The notes under the pieces are model-generated. The model was not told the DNA's origin, did not search any database, and was given only the letters and a program-made list of their open reading frames with translations. The translations under genes and the position numbers were made by a program. A DNA stretch of 32,707 nt from positions 1-32,707 of the forward strand of contig CAUSDX010000014.1 in the NCBI GenBank assembly GCA_963530615.1, written 5' to 3'. The stretch is from JABCPE02 sp963530615. Lineage in GTDB: Bacteria; Bacteroidota; Bacteroidia; Flavobacteriales; Weeksellaceae. Positions 7,730 through 15,930 of the stretch are shown in pieces (the stretch's first letter is position 1; the number at the start of each line of letters is the position of its first letter).

Positions 7730-8248
7730 ATGGGAAGTAAAATAGAAAAAATAGCATTTTCAGAGAAAGTTTTAGAAGAAGTAGGGAAGATTATTGCCAA
7801 GTACCCAGAGGGAAGACAGAAGTCGGCTCTCATTCCTGTGCTTCACTTGGCACAAAGGGAGTTCGGCGGTTGGTTAGATGTCCCCGTGATGGATTATGTG
7901 GCGAGTTTGCTGTCCATTAGACCGATAGAAGTCTATGAAGTGGCAACTTTCTACACGATGTTTAATCTAAAACCTGTCGGGAAGTATGTCTTTGAAATCT
8001 GCATTACTGGGCCGTGTATGCTCCGGGGGAGTGAGGATTTATTGAATCATCTTAAAGAAAAATTAGGAATAGGCGAAGGAGAAACCACCGAAGATGGACT
8101 CTTTACCATAAAATCAGCCCAATGTTTAGGGGCGTGTGGTTATGCCCCGATGATGCAACTCGGTAAGTTTTATCATGAAAATTTAACCAAAGAAAAAATA
8201 GATGAAATCATCAACCTCTGCCGAGAAGGGAAGATGGTTTTAGAATAG
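7730..8248 (+). CDS. nuoE: NADH-quinone oxidoreductase subunit E (24 kDa type, cluster N1a)
   Basis: NuoE has a thioredoxin-like [2Fe-2S] fold next to the FMN subunit NuoF. In this 172-residue protein the cluster N1a ligands are Cys91 and Cys96 (CITGPC) and Cys132 and Cys136 (CLGAC), the expected C-x4-C and C-x3-C pairs. The YEVATFYTMFNL segment (69-80) is highly conserved. G+C is high for the window (53% over 7801-7860). nuoF would normally follow directly, but two unrelated genes intervene; the first starts 17 bases after the nuoE stop. Confidence 0.97.
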   Translation: MGSKIEKIAFSEKVLEEVGKIIAKYPEGRQKSALIPVLHLAQREFGGWLDVPVMDYVASLLSIRPIEVYEVATFYTMFNLKPVGKYVFEICITGPCMLRGSEDLLNHLKEKLGIGEGETTEDGLFTIKSAQCLGACGYAPMMQLGKFYHENLTKEKIDEIINLCREGKMVLE

Positions 8249-8265
8249 AAATAAAATGTAAGCTT

Positions 8266-9381
8266 ATGGAAAATAAACATATAAAGAATTTTAAGGTAGA
8301 GAATTTCAAGAAATTTGATTCTCTTGAAGTTAAAAATGTAGGGTTAATTAATATTGTTACAGGAGATAACAATATAGGAAAAACTTGTTTTTTAGAAAGT
8401 TTATTGATTAGTTCTGATTTCATTAAAACAATAACCTATCTTCACTATACATTAAAAAGGAGAGGGTATTATTTTCCTGTAAAATATATATTAAATAGGA
8501 TCGAGTTTCCTGAAGAAAATTATTTTGGTTTTATTGCAAAATCTGTTGATAATAAAATTATTTCACATATTATATATGAAAATAATGATACTGAAAGTAT
8601 TGAAATGGAGTATATTTCTTCGTTAAAAATAGGTCAAAATTTGGATTATAGGGTTGATGAATTAGAAATATCATCAGATATAAAGGGATGGTTAAAGCAA
8701 TATAGTAGTAAGAAAGAAAGACCCGAAGTTATGTTTTTATATTACGATGAAGTGGTTCAAAATAATTTTTATGGTTATTATCCTTTTATTTCATTTAATG
8801 TAAGTTATAGTAATGATGTAGAGGCTTATCTTAGAGAGTTAGAGCGTCTTAGAAAAGAGGAGGAAAACAAGGCAACAAGTATAACATATGATCATAAAAG
8901 AGAAGTAATTGATACTATGAACGAAATAATGGGAGAGAAAATGAATGATTATCAAGTTATAGATGTTGGTAGTCAAAAAATGTTAGGAATATCATTAAAG
9001 GATAAAAATGAAGGTAGATTTATACCGATAACTCAATTAGGTGATGGTTTTCAAAAAATTTTTAGGTATATAGTGGAAGTTATATATGCAAAAAGTATAG
9101 GAGAAAGTAGATTGATGATTGATGAAATTGACACAGGAATTCACTATTCAAAAATGTATATGTTTTGGAAAACATTTGTGCAAATAGCTGAAAAGTATAA
9201 TATTCAGATTTTTGCAACAACTCATTCTAAAGGATGTATAGATGAATTTGTGAATGTTTTAAATGATAATGAAAAAACTGAATTAGGAAGGATTATATCA
9301 TTACAAGAAGAGAATAAAAATATAAGAGCATATACATACACTACTAAAAATTTAGATAAAAGTTTTGATTATCGTGGGTAA
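8266..9381 (+). CDS. OLD/AAA15-like ABC-type ATPase in the nuo operon
   Basis: This 371-residue protein is an ABC/SMC-type ATPase of the OLD/AAA15 group, not a complex I subunit. Walker A is GDNNIGKT (residues 33-40), the signature is QLGDGFQ (257-263) with LGDG in place of LSGG, Walker B is LMIDEID (283-289) and the H-loop is ATTHS (317-321). A charged helical insertion lies at about 184-225. There is no signal peptide, membrane segment or fused TOPRIM domain. The next gene, overlapping it, encodes a TOPRIM-like protein, so together they look like a split OLD-type nuclease. Composition is very AT-rich (17% G+C over 8521-8580). The gene has no visible promoter of its own. Role unknown; anti-phage defence is a plausible inference. 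Confidence 0.85.
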   Translation: MENKHIKNFKVENFKKFDSLEVKNVGLINIVTGDNNIGKTCFLESLLISSDFIKTITYLHYTLKRRGYYFPVKYILNRIEFPEENYFGFIAKSVDNKIISHIIYENNDTESIEMEYISSLKIGQNLDYRVDELEISSDIKGWLKQYSSKKERPEVMFLYYDEVVQNNFYGYYPFISFNVSYSNDVEAYLRELERLRKEEENKATSITYDHKREVIDTMNEIMGEKMNDYQVIDVGSQKMLGISLKDKNEGRFIPITQLGDGFQKIFRYIVEVIYAKSIGESRLMIDEIDTGIHYSKMYMFWKTFVQIAEKYNIQIFATTHSKGCIDEFVNVLNDNEKTELGRIISLQEENKNIRAYTYTTKNLDKSFDYRG

Positions 9382-10036
9382 AAAGAGTTTTATTTTAGTT
9401 GAAGGAATAGCAGATCTTGTATTGATTAGAGATTTCTTAAAAGTTCATTATGGCTACACTATTCCTAAAAAAGAGATAAATAGTGAGACAAAAGAAATGG
9501 TAATGATTAAGGAGAATAAAGATGAAATTAAGATTTTTCGTGCTGGAGGAAAAAATCCTAATGATACTACTATTCAGAAAATAGAGCAAACATATAATAA
9601 ATATCAGCCAGATAATTTTGTTATTATTTTTGATGCAGATAATGATGTAGAAGAAGCAAAGCAATACATAATTCAGACATTTAGAGAAAAAATTTCAATA
9701 GTAGAAGATCAAATATTTTTATTTCCTAATAATCAATATGATGGAGATTTAGAGATTTTTTTAGAAAAAATAGTAGTAAGACAGGAAATAATTAAATGTT
9801 GGGATAATTTTGAAAAATGTTTGAAAAGTAAAGATAAAAAATTAACAATTCCAGTAAAAAAATCAAAAATACGCACTTATTTAGAAGTATTAAATCCTAA
9901 TACTGAAAAAGGGAGAAAAGCTTGTAAAGAAGTATATAGAGATTATACAGATAATACAAAATGGGATATAGGGAATTTAGATATAGAATGTGTAAAAAAA
10001 TTAAAATCTTTTCTTGATAAATATGTAAATGAGTAA
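9374..10036 (+). CDS. TOPRIM-like (DUF3226-like) protein, partner of the ATPase
   Basis: This gene encodes about 220 residues with a TOPRIM-like pattern: a Glu in ILVEGIAD near the N-terminus and DADND after the hydrophobic strand VIIF, which would bind metal. The later GDLEIFLEKI segment resembles DUF3226 proteins. There is no ATG near the start. TTG at 9365 or GTG at 9374 are possible; I choose GTG because it gives GTGGGTAA, an 8-base overlap with the ATPase stop, like the ATGAGTAA overlap at nuoF. In split OLD systems the TOPRIM partner is a nuclease gated by the ATPase. The C-terminal half is lysine-rich and unassigned. Nuclease activity is inferred only from motifs. Confidence 0.78.
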   Translation: MGKKSFILVEGIADLVLIRDFLKVHYGYTIPKKEINSETKEMVMIKENKDEIKIFRAGGKNPNDTTIQKIEQTYNKYQPDNFVIIFDADNDVEEAKQYIIQTFREKISIVEDQIFLFPNNQYDGDLEIFLEKIVVRQEIIKCWDNFEKCLKSKDKKLTIPVKKSKIRTYLEVLNPNTEKGRKACKEVYRDYTDNTKWDIGNLDIECVKKLKSFLDKYVNE

Positions 10037-11348
10037 AAAACTTTTACTAAAAAATGCCCATATTGAGGGGATTCGTTATTTAGAAACCTACCGAAAGCAG
10101 GGAGGTTATCAGGCATTGGAGAAAGCTCTCAAAATGTCTCCTGATGATGTTACGGAAGAAGTGAAAAAGTCGGGATTGAGAGGGCGAGGAGGAGCAGGAT
10201 TTCCTGCAGGTCTGAAATGGAGTTTTTTAGCAAAACCAGAAGGGATACCGAGATATTTAGTTATCAATGCAGATGAATCGGAGCCTGGTACTTTTAAAGA
10301 CCGATATTTAATGGAGTTTATTCCACATATTTTGATTGAAGGGATTATTATTTCTGCATATGCATTAGGGAGTCATACTTCTTATATTTACATTCGTGGG
10401 GAGTATTCTTGGATTCCTGATATTTTAGAAGAAGCAATTAATGAAGCGAAAAAAGCAGGATTTTTAGGGAAAAATATTTTAGGAAGTGGTTTTGATTTGG
10501 AAATTTATGTACATCGTGGGGCGGGAGCTTATATTTGTGGAGAAGAAACAGCACTTTTAGAATCATTAGAAGGGAAGAGAGGAAATCCAAGGATAAAGCC
10601 TCCCTTTCCAGCAGTGATGGGGCTTTATGGTTGTCCCACGGTGGTGAATAATGTAGAAACGATTGCTTCAGTAGTACCGATTATCAATTTAAGTGGTGAA
10701 GAATATGCAAAAATAGGCGTAGGAAAATCCACAGGAACAAAGTTGATTTCAGCTTGTGGAAATATCAATAAACCCGGCGTTTATGAAATAGATATGACCA
10801 TTAGTGTAGAAGAGTTTATTTACTCCGATGAATATTGTGGAGGTATTCCTAATGGAAAAAGATTAAAAGCTTGTATCCCAGGAGGAAGTTCAGTACCTAT
10901 ACTTCCTGCTGATTTAATACTAAAAACAGCAGAGGGTAAAACAAGATATATGAACTATGAGTCTTTAGCAGAGGGAGGTTTTGAAACGGGAACAATGATG
11001 GGGTCAGGAGGATTTATTGTTTTAGATGAAGACCAATGCATTGTAAAGCATACCGTTTCGTTGGCACATTTTTATATGCATGAAAGTTGTGGACAATGCA
11101 CTCCATGCCGTGAGGGAACGGGCTGGATGTATAGGATTATTGAAAAGATAGAAAAGGGAAAGGGAGAGCTGAAGGATATAGATTTATTATGGGATATTCA
11201 GCGGAGAATAGAGGGGAATACTATTTGTCCATTAGGTGATGCGGCGGCATGGTCAATGGCTTCGGCGATTCGGCATTTCCGTGATGAATTTGAATGGCAT
11301 ATCAGAAACCCTGAATTATGTTTAGTTCAAAATTATGGTTTAATATAA
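10029..11348 (+). CDS. nuoF: NADH-quinone oxidoreductase subunit F (NADH and FMN binding)
   Basis: NuoF oxidises NADH with FMN and passes electrons to cluster N3. The 439-residue protein has the FMN motif GLRGRGGAGFPAG (49-61), the glycine-rich NADH segment GAGAYICGEETALL (164-177), and N3 ligands Cys354, Cys357, Cys360 and Cys400. Length and N-terminus (MSKKLLLKNA) match flavobacterial NuoF, so its start was not damaged by the inserted pair. The ATG overlaps the stop of the TOPRIM gene by 8 bases, so nuoF translation is now likely coupled to that gene rather than to nuoE. Confidence 0.97.
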   Translation: MSKKLLLKNAHIEGIRYLETYRKQGGYQALEKALKMSPDDVTEEVKKSGLRGRGGAGFPAGLKWSFLAKPEGIPRYLVINADESEPGTFKDRYLMEFIPHILIEGIIISAYALGSHTSYIYIRGEYSWIPDILEEAINEAKKAGFLGKNILGSGFDLEIYVHRGAGAYICGEETALLESLEGKRGNPRIKPPFPAVMGLYGCPTVVNNVETIASVVPIINLSGEEYAKIGVGKSTGTKLISACGNINKPGVYEIDMTISVEEFIYSDEYCGGIPNGKRLKACIPGGSSVPILPADLILKTAEGKTRYMNYESLAEGGFETGTMMGSGGFIVLDEDQCIVKHTVSLAHFYMHESCGQCTPCREGTGWMYRIIEKIEKGKGELKDIDLLWDIQRRIEGNTICPLGDAAAWSMASAIRHFRDEFEWHIRNPELCLVQNYGLI

Positions 11349-11378
11349 AAATAATAAACATTGTAAGCCTTAAAGATA

Positions 11379-12326
11379 ATGACCGAAAGACAGGAAAAAA
11401 TAAAAATAAAGGTAGATGGCGAAGAGATAGAGGTTTTGCCAAAAACTTCTATTTTGGAGGCAGTTAGGCAACATGGAGGGAAATCCGTGCCTCCTGCAAT
11501 GTGTTATTATGGGAAGTTAGAAGATAGCGGAGGAAGATGTAGAACATGTTTGGTAGAAGTGAGCCGAATTTCTGAAACAGATGAGCGTTCTATGCCTAAA
11601 TTGGTCGCAAGTTGTAAAACAGAGGCTCTTAATGGTATGGAAATCAAGATATTGACTTCTGAAAAAACTATGGAGGCAAGGGAGTCTGTTACGGAATTTA
11701 TGCTCATCAATCACCCTTTGGATTGTCCCGTTTGTGACCAAGCAGGGGAGTGTGATTTGCAGGATTTGAGTTATGTGCATGGTAGTTGTGGAACAAGAAC
11801 AGAGTTTGAGCGGAGAACCTTTGAGCCAGAAGATATTGGGCCTTATATTCAGCTGAATAAAAATAGATGTATTCTCTGTGCAAGGTGTATTTTATTGGCA
11901 AATCAATTAACGGAAGACCGAGAGCATGGAATTTTATTTCGTGGGGAACATGCAGAAATTTCTACTTATATAGGAAAAGCAATCACAAATGATTTTTCAG
12001 GGAATGTAATAGATGTGTGTCCTGTAGGAGCTTTGACAGATAAAACATCTCGTTTTGCAGGGAGAGTATGGTTTACTAAACCGATGAATGCCTCCTGCGA
12101 ATGTGCAAAATGTAGTGGCAAGGTGGTTTTATGGCTTAAAGGTGATGAAATATTGAGGATTACAGCGAGGAAGGATAAATATGGAGAGGTGGAGAGTTTT
12201 ATTTGTAATGAATGTAGATTTGAGAAGAAAGACTTAAAATTTTGGAAAATAGAAAGTGTAAGAAAAATTAATCGTCATTCAGTGATTTCTGTAAATCTTT
12301 ATGATAATGATAAAAATAAAGAATAA
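11379..12326 (+). CDS. nuoG: NADH-quinone oxidoreductase subunit G, short form
   Basis: NuoG relays electrons from N3 towards NuoI. The 315-residue protein has [2Fe-2S] ligands Cys42, Cys54, Cys57 and Cys79, the N5 set His112, Cys116, Cys119 and Cys125, and the N4 set Cys164, Cys167, Cys170 and Cys214. It then ends after a C-x-C-x2-C (240-245) and C-x2-C (276-279) segment, with no molybdopterin-type domain. That short form is usual in flavobacteria, so I do not call it truncated. It is the last nuo gene here; a terminator follows within 80 bases, and nuoH-N are missing. Confidence 0.95.
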   Translation: MTERQEKIKIKVDGEEIEVLPKTSILEAVRQHGGKSVPPAMCYYGKLEDSGGRCRTCLVEVSRISETDERSMPKLVASCKTEALNGMEIKILTSEKTMEARESVTEFMLINHPLDCPVCDQAGECDLQDLSYVHGSCGTRTEFERRTFEPEDIGPYIQLNKNRCILCARCILLANQLTEDREHGILFRGEHAEISTYIGKAITNDFSGNVIDVCPVGALTDKTSRFAGRVWFTKPMNASCECAKCSGKVVLWLKGDEILRITARKDKYGEVESFICNECRFEKKDLKFWKIESVRKINRHSVISVNLYDNDKNKE

Positions 12327-12365
12327 TTTTAATTATCTCTAAATAAATTTAACAAAATTTAATAA

Positions 12366-12399
12366 AAAAACAGATTGTTTAAGAGAATAATCTGTTTTT
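12366..12399 (+). terminator. Terminator closing the nuo run
   Basis: AAAAACAGATT (12366-12376) pairs perfectly with AATCTGTTTTT (12389-12399), an 11-bp stem with a 12-base loop and a built-in T-tract. It lies 39 bases after nuoG and before the TonB receptor promoter. Confidence 0.88.
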
Positions 12400-12452
12400 A
12401 TTTTTAATAACACAAAAAAACTTAAAAATCATAAATAGTAAGAATAAAATAT

Positions 12453-12460
12453 TATATTTG
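12453..12460 (+). promoter_or_regulatory. Putative promoter -7 box of the TonB-dependent receptor
   Basis: TATATTTG fits TAnnTTTG and lies 33 bases before the receptor ATG, after the nuo terminator. No -33 TTG or riboswitch-like fold was noticed in the 167-base gap. Confidence 0.55.
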
Positions 12461-12493
12461 ACGCCATAAAATAAATTTAATATTATAATACCA

Positions 12494-14305
12494 ATGAAAA
12501 AACAATTATTAAGCATCATGCTTTTGGGAAGTATTGTAAGTTCTTATGCTCAAGAAGGAGCGAGAGAAATAGAAGAAGTATTTGTTCAAGGAAAGTTTTT
12601 GAATACGCCTTATAAAAAAGTAGTAGAAAATGTGGTGGTAATTTCTGAGCAAGAAATTAAAAATTCGCCAGCTCAGAGTATTGATGAGTTGCTTCAGCAG
12701 GTATCGGGTTTAGATGTGAGAAGAAGAGGAGCAAATGGTGTGCAGTCTGATATTTCCATTCGTGGAGGCTCTTTTGACCAGACACTTATTTTAGTTAACG
12801 GAATTAGAATGAATGATAGCCAGACAGGGCATAATAGCATGAATATTCCTGTAAGTATGGATAATGTGGAACGCATAGAAGTGATTAAAGGTCCTGCAGC
12901 AAGGCGTTTTGGAAATAATGCTTATTCAGGAGTAGTAAATATTATTACCAAAGCAAAAGAAGGTAAAAATGCTAAAATTTCAGCTGAATATGGAGATTTT
13001 AACACTTATGTTTTGGGAGCATCTGTCAATTTAGGGAATGGAAAGTTTGCCCAATCTCTTTCCGCAAATACTACTGCATCTGATGGTTATCGTCACAATA
13101 CAGACTATAAAATAAGCAATGTTTTTTATCAAAATCAATTGAAAATTAAAAATGGGAGTTTAGGTGTTCAGGCAGGGTTTAGTGAAAAGAAATTTGGAGC
13201 AAATGGTTTTTATGCTAGTCCAAAGGCAACAGAGCAGTATGAAGAAGTACAGGCATCTATAGTTAGTATGTTTTATCAACAAAAGTTAGGGAATTTTGGA
13301 TTGAAATCTAATGTATATTGGAGAAGGGGACAAGATATGTATCTTTATATTAGAAATCGCCCTGAAGTATATAGAAATATGCATTTGGGGAATAATGTCG
13401 GAGGAGAGGTTAATGCAAGTTATGAGTCAGCAATAGGAACCACAGGATTAGGGGTAGAGCTTCGTAAGGAATTTTTGGTGAGCAGTAATTTAGGGCAAAG
13501 AGATAGATTCTTGACACAGGTTTTCTTTGAGCATCATTTTTCATTATTCCAAAATAAATTATTAATTACGCCAGGGATTTCTTGGGTTAATTACGATAAA
13601 GTAGGGAATTTCCTTTATCCAGGACTAGATGTAGGATTTAACTTTAATGACCATCATAAGGTTTATGCTAATGTAGCAAGAGTAAATAGAATACCTACAT
13701 TTACGGATTTATATTATAGTAGTAGAACTGAGTTAGGTAATCCGTCTTTGAAAGCAGAAAGTGCGATTTCTTCAGAGGTGGGATATCAGTTTAGAACATC
13801 TCGAATCACAGCGAAATTGAGTGGTTTTATGAAGAACTCTCATGATGCGATTGATTGGGTGAAATCTAATCTAGCAGCGAAATGGGAAGCTAAAAATATA
13901 GGGAAATTAGATTTGAAGGGGATAGAATTAGAGTTTAAGCATAACCCTGTAAAGTGGTTGAGTTATTCCGCAGGATATACATTTATTGATAATAAATTCC
14001 ATGTTGATAATAATTTATATTCCAAATATGCCTTAGAAAATTTGAAACACCAATTCATCGGAAAGGCAGAATTCAAGGTAGCTGGTTTCAGTAATGAGGT
14101 GGTTTATCGTTATAATCAAAGAATGGATTTGGGAGATTATCAGTTGTTAGATAATAAATTAGCTTACAGCAGAGGAGGTTATAATGTCTATCTTCTGATA
14201 ACGAACATCACGAATAGCAAGTATTCTGAGATGGGGGCTACTGTACCAGTACCAATGCCTGGAAGATGGTTCCATGTAGGAATGAGTTATAATATAGGAC
14301 TTTAA
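12494..14305 (+). CDS. TonB-dependent outer-membrane receptor (BtuB-like size and layout)
   Basis: This 603-residue outer-membrane receptor takes up a scarce ligand with energy from TonB. A signal peptide covers residues 1-19 (MKKQLLSIMLLGSIVSSYA, cut before Q). A plug domain follows (about 38-155) with the conserved VERIEVIKGPAARRFG and GVVNIITK stretches, then a beta-barrel to the end. It lacks the N-terminal carboxypeptidase-like domain of SusC proteins and has no SusD partner nearby, so a glycan role is unlikely. The size fits BtuB-like cobalamin or metal-chelate receptors, but the ligand cannot be read from sequence. It is a single-gene unit with its own promoter and terminator. Confidence 0.88.
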   Translation: MKKQLLSIMLLGSIVSSYAQEGAREIEEVFVQGKFLNTPYKKVVENVVVISEQEIKNSPAQSIDELLQQVSGLDVRRRGANGVQSDISIRGGSFDQTLILVNGIRMNDSQTGHNSMNIPVSMDNVERIEVIKGPAARRFGNNAYSGVVNIITKAKEGKNAKISAEYGDFNTYVLGASVNLGNGKFAQSLSANTTASDGYRHNTDYKISNVFYQNQLKIKNGSLGVQAGFSEKKFGANGFYASPKATEQYEEVQASIVSMFYQQKLGNFGLKSNVYWRRGQDMYLYIRNRPEVYRNMHLGNNVGGEVNASYESAIGTTGLGVELRKEFLVSSNLGQRDRFLTQVFFEHHFSLFQNKLLITPGISWVNYDKVGNFLYPGLDVGFNFNDHHKVYANVARVNRIPTFTDLYYSSRTELGNPSLKAESAISSEVGYQFRTSRITAKLSGFMKNSHDAIDWVKSNLAAKWEAKNIGKLDLKGIELEFKHNPVKWLSYSAGYTFIDNKFHVDNNLYSKYALENLKHQFIGKAEFKVAGFSNEVVYRYNQRMDLGDYQLLDNKLAYSRGGYNVYLLITNITNSKYSEMGATVPVPMPGRWFHVGMSYNIGL

Positions 14306-14331
14306 TTTGTTTAAAAATTGATGACAAAAAA

Positions 14332-14366
14332 AATAAGCCTTACATATTTTTGTAAGGTTATTTTAT
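14332..14366 (+). terminator. Terminator after the TonB-dependent receptor
   Basis: CCTTACA (14338-14344) pairs with TGTAAGG (14351-14357). AATAA and TTATT extend the stem past a bulged G, and TTTTATT-type sequence follows. It lies 26 bases after the receptor stop. Confidence 0.75.
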
Positions 14367-14389
14367 TGCTTTTATTTTGGGTTAGTCGG

Positions 14390-14450
14390 TCTCAGATTGG
14401 GACGGCTTGAATTGGTTTTAGTTCTCGCAATCCCAATTTGGGACAGTTTG
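14390..14450. repeat. Two copies of a TCCCAATTTGGGA-like palindrome
   Basis: TCCCAATTTGGGA (14431-14443) is a near-perfect palindrome with a single central base, followed by CAGTTTG. A related copy, TCTCAGATTGGGA (14390-14402), is followed by CGGCTTG, so the pair also forms an imperfect direct repeat 41 bases apart. It lies between the receptor terminator and the end of brnQ. A dispersed repeat or a relic of one is the simplest reading. Confidence 0.5.
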
Positions 14451-14487
14451 TTTTAATATTCAGGGTCGTTTTCCCAATGATTTTTGA

Positions 14488-15762
14488 TTATCTTGAATTT
14501 TTGGTGAATAGTTTTGCAATGCCCCATACCATAAAAGAAGGGATAAGCCACGCCAAATTATAAGAAGATAGGGGCAGATACTCGTTGATGCCGATATTTA
14601 TCCCTAAGGAAGCTAAAAAATCAGGCACAGTGAAGATGAAACTTGTCATAACAACCACCTTGAATATAAATTCAGAGGTCCAATTTTCAGGTACGAGGTT
14701 AAGGAAAATAAGTGTAACTACGATAGGGTAAATCAGAATCAAAATAGGTACAGCAATAGCAATGATATAGTCCGTACCAGTTTGTCCTACCAATACCCCC
14801 CATAAACAAGAAATAACAATCGTAACATGAGAAGCCAAATTAGACTTGAAAATAGTTTTCATGAAGTCCGCGGCTCCTGTGATAATCCCTACAGCGGTAG
14901 TAAAACAGGCAATGCTCACACTGATGTTCAATAAATCTTTGCCAATTTGCCCCAATGTGTAGTGGCTCATACCAGAAAGTACATCCGCTCGGGAAATATC
15001 TCCAGATGGGAAATGTTCCCTTAAGATAGCCCCCGTGTAGATGAAGCCTGTATAAATAATAAATAAAGCTAAACCACTAATAACTCCAGCGTAGATGGTC
15101 AGTTTTTTCTTTTGATTAAAATCAAGTGTATTATCTATATCTAAAGATGAAATAATAACCCCTCCAATGATGATAGAAGCAATACCATCAAAGGTCTGAT
15201 AGCCTTCCAATAATCCTGCACTGAAAGGATTTTCCAAAGAGGTAGGCATCATTACTCCCTCTATAAAGAACACTGCTTTGAATATAATCAGCAAGATAAT
15301 CCCCAACAGAATAGGCGTGAGGTATTTTCCTAAAATGTCTAAGATTTTGTTTCGGTTAAAGCATAAATACATAACAGTACCGAAATAAATAATCCCAAAC
15401 CAAAGTGAAGAAATAGGTAGATTTTTTTCAATGGCTAACTCATAAGTAACAGAGCCAGTTCGCGGAATAGGAAAAGATAAGCATACCGCATACATTAAAA
15501 CCCCAATGACTAACCCGAAAATAGGATGCACCTTCTTACCGACATCTACCATTGTTCCTTGAATCTTTGCTTGGATAAAAATACCTAAAAGGGGAATTGC
15601 AATTCCTGAAATCCCAAAAGCTACGGAAACAATAGACCAATGGTCTGCTGCTTTAAGCCCTAAAAGAGGGGGAAGAATAAAGTTTCCACCTCCAAAAATC
15701 ATGGAAAACATCGCAAAAGAAGTAATAAGTACTCTTTTAACGGATAAATTTTGTTCTTTCAT
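14488..15762 (-). CDS. brnQ: Branched-chain amino acid carrier of the BrnQ/LIVCS family
   Basis: This is a 424-residue inner-membrane symporter for leucine, isoleucine and valine. It is hydrophobic throughout with about 12 membrane segments. The N-terminal block around residues 17-34, with MFSMIFGGGNFILPPLLG, is the LIVCS signature: a broken helix where substrate and cation bind. Length fits the family. It is transcribed alone from its own minus-strand promoter box, TATTTTTG at 15787-15794. Its 3' side faces the TonB receptor, with the palindromic repeats between them. Confidence 0.93.
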   Translation of the reverse strand: MKEQNLSVKRVLITSFAMFSMIFGGGNFILPPLLGLKAADHWSIVSVAFGISGIAIPLLGIFIQAKIQGTMVDVGKKVHPIFGLVIGVLMYAVCLSFPIPRTGSVTYELAIEKNLPISSLWFGIIYFGTVMYLCFNRNKILDILGKYLTPILLGIILLIIFKAVFFIEGVMMPTSLENPFSAGLLEGYQTFDGIASIIIGGVIISSLDIDNTLDFNQKKKLTIYAGVISGLALFIIYTGFIYTGAILREHFPSGDISRADVLSGMSHYTLGQIGKDLLNISVSIACFTTAVGIITGAADFMKTIFKSNLASHVTIVISCLWGVLVGQTGTDYIIAIAVPILILIYPIVVTLIFLNLVPENWTSEFIFKVVVMTSFIFTVPDFLASLGINIGINEYLPLSSYNLAWLIPSFMVWGIAKLFTKNSR

Positions 15763-15786
15763 AATTCTTCATTAAAAATAATTCGG

Positions 15787-15794
15787 CAAAAATA
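15787..15794 (-). promoter_or_regulatory. Putative promoter -7 box of brnQ
   Basis: On the minus strand TATTTTTG fits TAnnTTTG and lies 24 bases before the brnQ ATG. Confidence 0.45.
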
Positions 15795-15930
15795 ATTAAA
15801 CTATTTGAAAAATAAAGAAAATGTAATTTCTTTTAATTTTTAATAATAAAGATGAATAAATAGTAATTTCAATTTGTTAAAAAATGTAAAATTGGTTGAT
15901 GATTTTTATATTGATATTTTTGACCATTAA

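Noticed and set aside
8266..10036. Gabija (GajA/GajB) or a retron-linked OLD system
   Set aside because: No UvrD-like helicase and no reverse transcriptase gene is nearby. The ATPase and TOPRIM parts are separate proteins, unlike GajA.
11379..12326. nuoG as a truncated pseudogene
   Set aside because: All cluster ligands are present and a short NuoG without the molybdopterin domain is usual in flavobacteria.
12327..12493. Cobalamin riboswitch upstream of the TonB-dependent receptor
   Set aside because: The 167-base gap is taken up by a terminator and a promoter box, and I could find no B12-box-like core.
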